Assembly (NCBI RefSeq): GCF_016599855.1
Contig: NZ_CP067041.1
Location: 2,294,001-2,358,000 of the forward strand
Direction of reading: 5' to 3'
Origin: Bradyrhizobium diazoefficiens
Lineage (GTDB): Bacteria; Pseudomonadota; Alphaproteobacteria; Rhizobiales; Xanthobacteraceae
Length of the DNA stretch: 64,000 nt
Part shown: positions 34,752 through 42,626 of the stretch, piece by piece
How positions within the stretch are numbered: the stretch's first letter is position 1
Layout: every line of letters begins with the position of its first letter
The notes under the pieces: model-generated
What the model was told of the DNA's origin: nothing
Databases searched by the model: none
Seen by the model: only the letters and a program-made list of their open reading frames with translations
Program-made: the position numbers and the translations under genes

Positions 34752-35750
34752 ATGAACCTGTTGCAGCTGGATGGGTCGGATAGCAGTCGAGGTCCGAACG
34801 ATCGCCCCCTGATTTCCGTGGCTACGCCAACCTTCCGTCGACCGGATACGGTGCGCCGCACGATTGAAAGCGTGCTGCAACAGACGCACTGCGACTGGGA
34901 AATGGTGATCAGCGACGACGAAGGCCCGGAAGGCATGAGCTGGGGTATCCTGTCTGACTACGCGCGCAGCGATTCGCGTATTCGGATTGTCGAGAACCAC
35001 CGGGGACAGGGCCAGATTGAGAATACGAACAGCGCGATGCTCGCATGTCGCGGCCATTGGATCAAAGTGTTGCATGACGATGACTGGCTCGCCCCGGGAT
35101 CGCTCGAGACTTTTGCGGAAATGGCGAGGGCGTACCCCACTGCTGCGTTTATGACCTGCACATCCCATCTCGTCCGCGACGACGGAATAAAATACCGGCG
35201 AGGAAAGCAGGTCACACGGTATTCGAGCCAGCAATGCCTGACCGATCTCTATTTGGTCGCCAAGACCCGGGTGCTGGGGATTGTTCCCTCGACCCTGCTG
35301 ATCAACAGCGAGGTCATCCGGGCCGGTTGTCTGATGCGAAGCTACAAGTCGATCAGGTGGGGGGTGGATCAGCTGTTCTTCGTCGACCTCGCCTGTCATG
35401 GCGACATGGTGTCGATCGATGACGGTCTGATCTTCTACGACATGACGGACCACGCGAGCATTACCGGTTCCAAATCATTCTCACAGATCGATCAGGAAAC
35501 CCTTGATCTCAAACGTCTGACCTGGAGCCTTGTCGAGGACAAGCAAGGGCTTCCAGATCCAGAAACGGTAGTACGTGCATTGCGGGTCGCAAGATTGCGC
35601 GGAAGATTTCGCCAGCAGTCCTGGGGGGCAACGATCCGGGACGCACTCCAAATCCTGCGCCCCTCGGTTATCAAGGCAGCCAATAAATCCATCCGGGCGC
35701 GAACGGCCATGCCGGCAGCTGGCTCGCTGGTTCGCGTGGGTCACACCTGA
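34752..35750 (+). CDS. Glycosyltransferase family 2 (GT-A fold)
   Basis: This 332-aa enzyme starts at an ATG preceded by GAGGAAAAG. It has N-terminal PLISVATPTFRRPDTVRRTI, the first Asp region WEMVISDDEGPEG and the DxD-like metal site in KVLHDDDWLAPGS. It is typical of inverting GT2 enzymes in repeat-unit assembly. It is the only rightward gene within the main EPS block and carries an inverted EPS-type promoter element about 160 bp upstream. It ends convergently with the beta-propeller gene. Confidence 0.88.
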   Translation: MNLLQLDGSDSSRGPNDRPLISVATPTFRRPDTVRRTIESVLQQTHCDWEMVISDDEGPEGMSWGILSDYARSDSRIRIVENHRGQGQIENTNSAMLACRGHWIKVLHDDDWLAPGSLETFAEMARAYPTAAFMTCTSHLVRDDGIKYRRGKQVTRYSSQQCLTDLYLVAKTRVLGIVPSTLLINSEVIRAGCLMRSYKSIRWGVDQLFFVDLACHGDMVSIDDGLIFYDMTDHASITGSKSFSQIDQETLDLKRLTWSLVEDKQGLPDPETVVRALRVARLRGRFRQQSWGATIRDALQILRPSVIKAANKSIRARTAMPAAGSLVRVGHT

Positions 35751-35769
35751 CGGGAGCCGCCGCTGGCCG

Positions 35770-37017
35770 TCATCTTGACACGGCACTGGTCTGATCAGGG
35801 GCAACGAGACGTGTTACAAAGTCGAACACCGGGCCGCCCGGTACCCCCCAATTGCTTGACCAAATGACCTGGGAGCCATCGGGCGACGGCGAAGCGTGGG
35901 TCTCGCTCCAGTAGTCGTACGGGACATTGCGGGTGTGCGCAATGCGTCGGAATTCGCCACTGCCGTCAATTCGTAGGGCGATGACTTCCCGGGCGAAGGG
36001 CGCAAACGTTGGGAGCTGGGCGATTTCGGATGGATCGCCGCCATAGCTTAGAATTACCCAGCCGGGCTTATTGATCGCGCGTGTGGACGCATGTGAGGCT
36101 TCTCCACGTGGAGCAAGAGCGGTGACCATGCCGTCATCCAGCCTGCGCTTGATCACTTGGTACATGTCGGGATCAGATTTGCTGATTCCGACGTATACCT
36201 CGCGCCCATCCGCATCCACGGCCATGTCGCCATGACTCGGCCGATGATGTTCGGTCCAGCTCTGCACCAGATCGCCTGCAACGGTAAAGATGAATGCTTC
36301 ATCCTTTGCGTCGACCCATCGGCTGCATCTGATGTAGCTGCCCAGGGCAGATATCTCGCAAACGCCCTCTCGCCCGGGCAGTTTTCCCACTTCGATATCG
36401 GGAAACTTCTGTCGGCTCACGAGGTCAAACGCGAACGCGACGTCGACGCCGTCTGCACGCGTGCCCCGTACGGCGACGCGTCGGCCGTCCTGAGAGGGAT
36501 TACCCTTTCCCGGTCCGAACTGAAGGCCACGATAGCCTTCGGCCATCAACATGATCTCTTCGGCATTGGTTCGCGGCGTCCAGAGTGATATCTTGCGCCC
36601 GATCACGCATATCATGCGCTCGGGATCGCGCGGGTGCCATTCGCACTCGTCTTCGCGTTGCCGACGGAACAATGGAGCGTATGTGCGTCCGTCGAGAAAG
36701 CAGAGCCCGTTGCAGCCGTTGGCGATCAGAAGCAGAGTTTGGTCGGCGTTCCACGCCTGTGCACTCGAATAGCGGTGGGTGCAATAGGCTCGCTGACAGG
36801 CCAAGCCAGCGCCCAAGGGCCCCGGAGTCGTTACCCGGACGATCGTGGCGCCGGTATCGGGGTCAGTGACCGGAACCAAATAGTCGGGCAAGTTCAGGCT
36901 GCTGGCTGCAGTAAGCTTCGCTTTTGCCAGTGTCTGTGCGGCGGCGATGCCCGCCAACGCGAGCACGACTGCCGCAGCGCCAGCCAAACCAATTCGAGTG
37001 CAGAGGGACGGAGACAT
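35770..37017 (-). CDS. Exported beta-propeller protein of unknown function
   Basis: This 415-aa protein, from the ATG preceded by GGAG at 37017 (another ATG at 37032 adds five residues), has a signal peptide ending near LAGIAAAQ. The rest contains repeated propeller-like blades, e.g. AQAWNADQTLLLIANG, HPRDPERMICVIG and HASPSPDGSQVIWSSNWG, similar to TolB/WD40-like or oligogalacturonate-lyase-like propellers. No catalytic assignment is possible. Its place at the edge of the EPS locus suggests polysaccharide binding or cleavage. A weak copy of the EPS element may lie at 37157-37175. Confidence 0.6.
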   Translation of the reverse strand: MSPSLCTRIGLAGAAAVVLALAGIAAAQTLAKAKLTAASSLNLPDYLVPVTDPDTGATIVRVTTPGPLGAGLACQRAYCTHRYSSAQAWNADQTLLLIANGCNGLCFLDGRTYAPLFRRQREDECEWHPRDPERMICVIGRKISLWTPRTNAEEIMLMAEGYRGLQFGPGKGNPSQDGRRVAVRGTRADGVDVAFAFDLVSRQKFPDIEVGKLPGREGVCEISALGSYIRCSRWVDAKDEAFIFTVAGDLVQSWTEHHRPSHGDMAVDADGREVYVGISKSDPDMYQVIKRRLDDGMVTALAPRGEASHASTRAINKPGWVILSYGGDPSEIAQLPTFAPFAREVIALRIDGSGEFRRIAHTRNVPYDYWSETHASPSPDGSQVIWSSNWGVPGGPVFDFVTRLVAPDQTSAVSR

Positions 37018-37321
37018 CGGATCATGCTCCATAGCAAGGAGGGGACTGGATCGTCGAAGCGGCCGACTTGAAAATTCGGGTCCTGTCGATCGCCAGGCTC
37101 TCGCAGCGTCCAGGGATATTGTCGCGATGATGCTTTTATCCGTCAGGTTTCAACGCGCATCATCTGAATGCAGGAGAGACCACACCAATCGTTGGTGATT
37201 CTCGCGCAAGTTCTGATCCTCAACTGACAGAGCATTCTGGCGCATCACTGCCGCCGCAAGTGCAGGCGCCGCCCGGTGCGTTTCTTAACGGCTCGATGCG
37301 CGTCAGAATTGATCAGCCAGT

Positions 37322-38125
37322 CTAGTCTATCTCGGAAGCGTCGACTTCGTGACGTCCGGGCTCGTGTAGCGCCAGGCTAGGAGCAGTCACCCGATCGATC
37401 GGCAACGCCAGCGCGTGCCCATTGGATGGCCGGACCAGTGATCCGTTGTTCATTCCCCAAATTGCGGCCTGGGTCCTGTTCTGGACCCGTATCTTGCGCA
37501 GGATAGCCTTGACGTGCACCTTCACCGTGGCCTCGGCAATATCGATCTTTCGCGCGATGGACTTGTTGGAGCTGCCCTCGATCAGGAAAGAGAGGATCGC
37601 CCGCTCTCGCGGTGACAGATGGGGCGCGATCCGTTCCTCTGCCGCCTCGATGAGGTTTGATCGCTCCTCGGGCACTCGCTGCAGCTCGGGGTCGTGATCG
37701 GGACGGCCATCGAGCACGAATGACAGGAATGCGGGTGGAAACACCGTCTCCCCCATTGCCACGAGCTCCATGGACTTGGTGAAAGTATCGCAAGAATTGA
37801 CGTCGACGAAATAGCCGCAGGCGCCGGCCTTATAGGCCGAGATCAGCTCGTGCGGCCGGCAGTGGTCCGAGACGATCGTCACGCGGGCGTCCGGATAGTG
37901 CTCCCTTACAAATCCGATATGCTGCAGCGCCAGATCAAATTCGTCAGTATGGTGGACGATCACAAACAGGAGCGGGTGTGCTTGAAGGGCGTTTGGCAGT
38001 TCATCAGTGCTCGAGACTGATATCGCCACATGGAAATCCGCCGCATGCAGTATTCGTGAAATTCCTTCTCGCAATAGAATATTTCGTCCAATCAAAACGA
38101 CCCTACTGGGTTGCCGCCTCTTCAT
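37322..38125 (-). CDS. NarL/LuxR-type regulator with degenerate (pseudo) receiver
   Basis: This 267-aa protein starts at the ATG preceded by GGAGGG. The receiver-like domain has the right fold pattern but lacks phosphorylation residues. The acidic pocket reads VVLIGRNILL, the phosphoacceptor position is His/His in LLFVIVHHTDE (near residue 58), and the conserved lysine region reads ACGYFVDVN. The output domain is a normal GerE HTH (HLSPRERAILSFLIEG, AEATVKVHVKAILRKI). It may respond to ligand or partner rather than phosphate. Divergent from a second NarL-type gene and next to the EPS locus. Confidence 0.85.
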   Translation of the reverse strand: MKRRQPSRVVLIGRNILLREGISRILHAADFHVAISVSSTDELPNALQAHPLLFVIVHHTDEFDLALQHIGFVREHYPDARVTIVSDHCRPHELISAYKAGACGYFVDVNSCDTFTKSMELVAMGETVFPPAFLSFVLDGRPDHDPELQRVPEERSNLIEAAEERIAPHLSPRERAILSFLIEGSSNKSIARKIDIAEATVKVHVKAILRKIRVQNRTQAAIWGMNNGSLVRPSNGHALALPIDRVTAPSLALHEPGRHEVDASEID

Positions 38126-38673
38126 ATCGCCCTCCGCAATCACGCAACGACACTACTTGGACCGAACTACGGACAAAAAAGAACAAAGCGAAACAGCCTG
38201 GGTTTCAGATTATCAGAACTGAGGTATCGTTAGCCTTTGCTTAAGGTTAGATGCGATTTTTCGATTTTGCCTATATACCTTTCGTTATAGACTGGTTGGC
38301 CCACCGGATGGGTGAAACGAAGTCGCGCTGCCGATGCCAAAGAATGACCTGAGAGTGAGCGATAATGCCTATTCAACCTTCGATGATCGTCATAAAGCCG
38401 GGCGCAAGCTTTTTTAGTGGTGGTTCGCCAACGTCTTGCTTCAGCAGCTTCCGAGCGTTTTGATCACCGGATTTATACGGCGTCTAGATCCGGCAATTTC
38501 GTGTATATTGGCGTCCAGACTCGTGCGGTCATTCGCCTCATATGTTTTGCTTCGCGCGTGAAACCCTGGGAATTGATAGAAGTTTGTGGTGTTCAATCAA
38601 ATGTCGGAGCAGCAAGGGCGGGGGCCTGTAGCTTCATTCGCCGGGATTGGGGCGGCAGATTGAGGAGCGCCGG
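38126..38673. other. AT-richer divergent regulatory region between two LuxR/NarL genes
   Basis: This 548-bp stretch has no convincing gene and is visibly richer in A/T than its surroundings (for example 38210-38300). It must contain promoters for both divergent regulators. No copy of the EPS element was found in it. A short frame starting at 38365 (MPIQPSMIVIKPGASFFSGG) is too short and unsupported to call. Confidence 0.5.
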
Positions 38674-39300
38674 ATGCGTCGTGCAACTGTACTGATTGCG
38701 GACCGACATCCGGTGGTTTTGCAAGGTCTCGCAAATATACTCGATTCAGAATCCGATTTTGAGATTGTTGCTTCCTGCGGCGACGCTGCGAGCTGCATCA
38801 AATCAATCTTGGCTCTCGCACCCGATATAGCGATCGTGGATGCCGCAATGCCGGAGCTTGCTGCGCTGATGAACGGTTCATTGAGCCTTTCGGGAAATCG
38901 GGCGACGCGCCTGGTGTTCTTCGTGGCCAGCGAGGATTGCGATCTTGTTGTGTCGGGCGGGCACAGTGTTCTTCTGAAGGAGATGACAGGCCAAGCCTTG
39001 GTGCAATGCCTGCGAGAGATTACCGATGGCGGAACGGTCGCTCCGGGACCGTCCACGGATCAGGCCGAACCTCGGGAGCAAAGTGCGAACCCGGAAAATG
39101 CACTCAACGTGCTCACGGAGCGCGAGCGGCAGATCATGCGCCTTGTCTCTCGTGGTCTCTCCAACAAGGAAATTGGGCGCCGTCTCAACATTGCAGATGG
39201 GACTATCAAGGTGCACCTCCACCACATTTTCCAAAAACTCGAAATCGGCAATCGTACGGCGCTTGCTGCCCTCGCTATCTCGCAGGATGACCGCGCCTAG
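38674..39300 (+). CDS. NarL/FixJ-family response regulator with intact receiver
   Basis: This 208-aa protein starts at the ATG preceded by GAGGAG; a TTG 27 bp upstream is less likely. The receiver keeps the acidic pocket (VLIADRHPVV), phosphoacceptor Asp56 in IAIVDAAMPE and lysine in VLLKEMTG. The output HTH is LTERERQIMRLVSRGLSNKE with ADGTIKVHLHHIFQKL. No histidine kinase is encoded nearby. It is divergent from the pseudo-receiver regulator; the pair may act on the same promoters (inference). Confidence 0.9.
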   Translation: MRRATVLIADRHPVVLQGLANILDSESDFEIVASCGDAASCIKSILALAPDIAIVDAAMPELAALMNGSLSLSGNRATRLVFFVASEDCDLVVSGGHSVLLKEMTGQALVQCLREITDGGTVAPGPSTDQAEPREQSANPENALNVLTERERQIMRLVSRGLSNKEIGRRLNIADGTIKVHLHHIFQKLEIGNRTALAALAISQDDRA

Positions 39301-39402
39301 TTCGACGCAGGATTAATCAACGCAAGCTGGATTAGATCCGGCAGGCGGAGAGCGCCGACAACGTCATGTCCCGCTGATCGCAGCACGATATGCTGCAATT
39401 TC

Positions 39403-39434
39403 GCCGAAGCGCAGCTAAGCCGAAGCGCAGCTAA
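39403..39434. repeat. Perfect tandem duplication of a 16-bp unit
   Basis: GCCGAAGCGCAGCTAA occurs twice head-to-tail (39403-39418 and 39419-39434) in the gap between the response regulator and the DUF6894 gene. It looks like a recent slippage duplication. Confidence 0.8.
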
Positions 39435-39478
39435 ACAGCAATCTTCTGCATCGGGTGGGTGAGGGGCATTTTCGTCCC

Positions 39479-39715
39479 TTATCCTGCGACGGAGAACTGA
39501 AGAATGAACAATGACCGGCCGCCGAGTTCGGGGCTGTCGCTGACCTCTACTTGCCAGAAGACATGAGGCAAGAACGGATCCGTCAGATCATGCTTGAGGA
39601 TTTCGCCGCTCAGCTCAATCGCTGCGGTCCGCGCGGCGACAATGTCGGGAAGCTCCAACCCGACGTCGTCGAGCACTGAATCACCGTCGTGGATATGAAA
39701 GAAATATCGCGGCAT
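39479..39715 (-). CDS. DUF6894 family small protein
   Basis: This 78-aa protein begins MPRYFFHIHDGDSVLDDVG, with ELPDIVAARTAAIELSGEIL following, the recognisable pattern of the short DUF6894 proteins abundant in Bradyrhizobium and relatives. Function unknown. It is monocistronic and close to the NarL-type regulator. Confidence 0.8.
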   Translation of the reverse strand: MPRYFFHIHDGDSVLDDVGLELPDIVAARTAAIELSGEILKHDLTDPFLPHVFWQVEVSDSPELGGRSLFILQFSVAG

Positions 39716-39913
39716 TCGTATTTCCGGATAATGCGGACATTCCGGTGACTGCAGCGAGCCCTATGCATCACGATCGGGTCATCGCACCACAGTGGGACAC
39801 ATAGCAAGCTGAAATTCTAGGAAGGATACGTCATCATGGATGGGTACCTCGACGTTGACCTGAATGATCACGAATTCAGAATGAACGGTTGCGTCTCGAC
39901 GGCTACGATTGTG

Positions 39914-39988
39914 CTGCGCCGACGGAGCCCACTTCGGCGCAGTGTTGCGGCCCCGGCCTGCGAATCCTTAGCCCCCCGCCGGGGCCGC
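39914..39988 (+). ncRNA. Candidate structured RNA: two adjacent GC-rich hairpins
   Basis: Two perfect inverted repeats lie next to each other. CTGCGCCGA (39914-39922) pairs with 39934-39942, and GCGGCCCCGGC (39947-39957) pairs with 39978-39988. The second loop contains a C-rich run. They sit in the 400-bp stretch 39716-40116 that carries no convincing gene; short frames there (e.g. from 39836) look like noise. It could be a small RNA, an attenuator or an inter-gene element. Confidence 0.35.
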
Positions 39989-40116
39989 GATCTTTCGGAA
40001 AGCCCCGCCTGGTCGCCTGTTACACACTTTCGCAGATAGTGCGATCCGATGCTCCTATCCGGTGGCGACAGGCAACTGCGGATGGCATGCTTTTCGAAGG
40101 GACTTCGGCCGAGGCG

Positions 40117-41124
40117 TCATGTTCCATAATATTCGCGATACCATCGGACGAAGTTACGGATACCCGTCTCGATTGGCATAGACGGCGAAAAGCCGGCATC
40201 GCGCATTAGATCGCCGACGTCGGCAAATGTTTCCGGAACATCTCCGGGCTGCATCGGCAGCATCTCCTTGTCGGCAGTCCGTCCGAGCTCCGTCTCGAGC
40301 AAATTGACGACGTGCATCAGCGCTTCCGGGCGGTTATTGCCTACATTATAGAGCCTGGCCGGTGCAGCCGCTGCATCGGCGTTGTCCTCCGGAGCGCGAT
40401 CGATCAGCCGCGAGACGACGTGAGTGACGTCGTCGATATAGGTGAAGTCGCGCCGCATTCGTCCATGGTTGAAGAGCTTGATTGGCTTGCCTTTTACGAT
40501 TGCATCCGCGAACAGGAATATGGCCATGTCCGGCCGGCCCCACGGGCCGTAGATTGTAAAAAACCTTAAGCCGGTGACCGGGAGTCGGTACAGGTGACTG
40601 TACGAGTGAGCCATCAACTCATTGGCCTTCTTTGTTGCGGCATAGAAGCTGATCGGGTGGTCGGTCCGATGCCGCGTCGAAAATGGCAAATCGGTATTGG
40701 CGCCATAGACGGACGATGATGATGCATAGATCAAATGACCACAGCAGTGATGTCTGCAGCCTTCCAGGACGTTCAGGAATCCGTCAAGATTGGCATCGAC
40801 ATAGGCGTGCGGCTGATCGATCGAATGCCGAACGCCCGCCTGAGCAGCAAGATGGATCACTCTCGCAAAGCGATGCCTTGCGAACAACTCCGCCATCGGC
40901 AACCGATCTCCAAGGTCGACTTGCGCGAAGGAGAAACGCGGGTCGCGACGCAAAACGTCGAGACGAGCGCGCTTGAGGGCGGGGTCGTAGTAGCTGTTGA
41001 TGTTGTCCAATCCGACGATCCGGCGTCCCTGATCGAGCAGGCGACGAGCAACGTGAAAACCGATGAAGCCCGCCGCTCCCGTCACCAGAATGTCGTCGGC
41101 AACTGGTTCTGAACGCGATGACAT
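40117..41124 (-). CDS. UDP-glucuronate 4-epimerase-like SDR
   Basis: This 335-aa protein has the Rossmann motif GAAGFIGFHVA, followed by GLDNINSYYDPALK, the segment characteristic of UDP-glucuronate 4-epimerases. Active-site Ser is in IYASSSSVYG, YxxxK in SFYAATKKAN, and a nucleotide-binding late segment RFFTIYGPWGRPDM. It would interconvert UDP-glucuronate and UDP-galacturonate, supplying a uronic acid whose carboxylate could be the amidation target of the AsnB-like enzymes (inference). An EPS-type element lies about 190-230 bp upstream. Confidence 0.88.
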   Translation of the reverse strand: MSSRSEPVADDILVTGAAGFIGFHVARRLLDQGRRIVGLDNINSYYDPALKRARLDVLRRDPRFSFAQVDLGDRLPMAELFARHRFARVIHLAAQAGVRHSIDQPHAYVDANLDGFLNVLEGCRHHCCGHLIYASSSSVYGANTDLPFSTRHRTDHPISFYAATKKANELMAHSYSHLYRLPVTGLRFFTIYGPWGRPDMAIFLFADAIVKGKPIKLFNHGRMRRDFTYIDDVTHVVSRLIDRAPEDNADAAAAPARLYNVGNNRPEALMHVVNLLETELGRTADKEMLPMQPGDVPETFADVGDLMRDAGFSPSMPIETGIRNFVRWYREYYGT

Positions 41125-41310
41125 TCGATGTCCCGGTTAGGTTTTTGAATGGCGGAGAAGCCGTCGTTGATCGGGCCAAGTGAACTCTCAACCTGGCCGC
41201 GGCGATATTGCGCAAATGCACGCACCTGACCATGGCGGTCGCACCGAGTGCCAATACCTACTCGAACGGACTACTCCGCGCATCCTCGCCTCTCTCTCGC
41301 GAGAGCACGA

Positions 41311-41352
41311 CCTACAATGTCGAAACGAATGCGTCATCATCCATTTGCATGA
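41311..41352 (-). promoter_or_regulatory. EPS-type promoter element upstream of the UDP-GlcA epimerase
   Basis: 41334-41352 reads TCATCATCCATTTGCATGA on the plus strand (one mismatch). At 17 bp the minus strand reads TGTAGG (41311-41316), keeping the central TA but otherwise the weakest -10 of the set. The gap 41125-41440 holds no gene. The element could also serve the rightward aldo-keto reductase at 41441. Confidence 0.5.
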
Positions 41353-41440
41353 GGATGAAGCTGCGCAAAGCCTGCAGGGTCGTTCGACGGCCGGCTTGAC
41401 CGGAGTGGCCGCAGGCTCGGCATAGTCGAGGGTGTTTGCG

Positions 41441-42391
41441 ATGAAGACGGTCCGTGTCGATGCCCTCGGCGCGAGCGTATCAAGCATCGGTTTCGGCTGT
41501 GCTTCGCTCGGGGGGCGCGTTGGGGCGCGCGTGGGCATTGAGGCGCTTGAGCGCGCATACGACGCCGGAATAACCTGGTACGATGTGGCGCCATCGTACG
41601 GTGATGGGCTGGCAGAATCGATTTGCGGCAAGTTCGCCTCCAAGAGGCGCGGCAAGATCTACATCTGCACAAAGGTGGGGATGCGCCCAAGTGCGACCTC
41701 CGCCACCATGCGCCTCTTGAAGCCGATAGCGCGCGCCTCTCTTGCGGTATTTCCAGGAATTCAACCGCGCCTTTCTGCGATGAAGCCAAAGCCGTTCAAA
41801 ATACCGCTATCAGCCGAGCTGATCAGGACGAGCCTCGAGGACAGCTTGAGACGTCTTCGGACGGACTATGTGGACGTGCTTGCTCTGCACCGCCCCACGC
41901 GCGAAGAAGTCGTTCGCGAAGACGTCATTCGGACGGTTGAGCGCATCATCCAGGATGGAAAGGCCCGCGCCATTTCGATTGCGGGCAATAGCGAGATAGC
42001 AATTGATGGTCTCGATGAATCATTGCCGTATCGGCTGGTACAGATTGCCAATAACCCGCTCGAGCCGAATCTTCAAAGGTCAAAGGGATCGGCGCGGGGT
42101 AGGACATTTGTGACGTATGGATCATTTTCGAGCGTCAGTGAGCTTGTCGCGAGAATAGGTGCAAGGCAACAATCGCTGAATGATCTGATGGAATTGGGAT
42201 ACCGGGGCGACCTCACCGAGATCGCTGCGGCATTTGTGGTGGATTATGCGCTTGCAGCGAATTCGGCAGGAGTCACGCTTTTCTCGATGTTTCGGAAGGA
42301 GCATCTTGCGTTCAACCTGCTTCGGTCAACGCAAGTCTCCGCGCTTCATCTGCTGAATCGCATCGCCGCCGAGCTATCGAGGGAGCCATAG
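41441..42391 (+). CDS. Aldo-keto reductase family protein
   Basis: This 316-aa enzyme starts at the ATG preceded by GAGGGTG. It has the AKR barrel start SIGFGCASLGG, catalytic Asp/Tyr region WYDVAPSYGDGLAE, Lys in YICTKVG and His in VLALHRPTRE. It may reduce a keto-sugar or be a catabolic dehydrogenase. Its place between the uronate epimerase and an extra glmS suggests sugar-nucleotide metabolism. Substrate unknown. Confidence 0.85.
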   Translation: MKTVRVDALGASVSSIGFGCASLGGRVGARVGIEALERAYDAGITWYDVAPSYGDGLAESICGKFASKRRGKIYICTKVGMRPSATSATMRLLKPIARASLAVFPGIQPRLSAMKPKPFKIPLSAELIRTSLEDSLRRLRTDYVDVLALHRPTREEVVREDVIRTVERIIQDGKARAISIAGNSEIAIDGLDESLPYRLVQIANNPLEPNLQRSKGSARGRTFVTYGSFSSVSELVARIGARQQSLNDLMELGYRGDLTEIAAAFVVDYALAANSAGVTLFSMFRKEHLAFNLLRSTQVSALHLLNRIAAELSREP

Positions 42392-42626
42392 CAAATCCGC
42401 CAAATTGCCGGCGCCTCGAATGGACGGCGCGTTGCGATATCCTGATCGGCCGGCGGCTCGGATGGCGTCTGCGTTCCGGACTGCCCCCGGCGTGAACATG
42501 CACACGAGGTCTACTCCCTCATGATCATACAATCCGCGGATGCGTGTGCTACAATTGGCACGCCACAATACTATTCCAGCTTGTCAGCCTGCGACTCGCA
42601 GGCCGGCAAATGCTCGGAGACGGACA

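Noticed and set aside
37157..37175. Weak EPS-element-like sequence upstream of the beta-propeller gene
   Set aside because: Only about two thirds of the positions match and the GCATGA end is broken. Too weak to include in the set.
42374..42568. Minus-strand 64-aa frame between the aldo-keto reductase and glmS
   Set aside because: It has no ribosome binding site, overlaps the reductase 3' end and resembles no family; treated as a shadow or decayed sequence.
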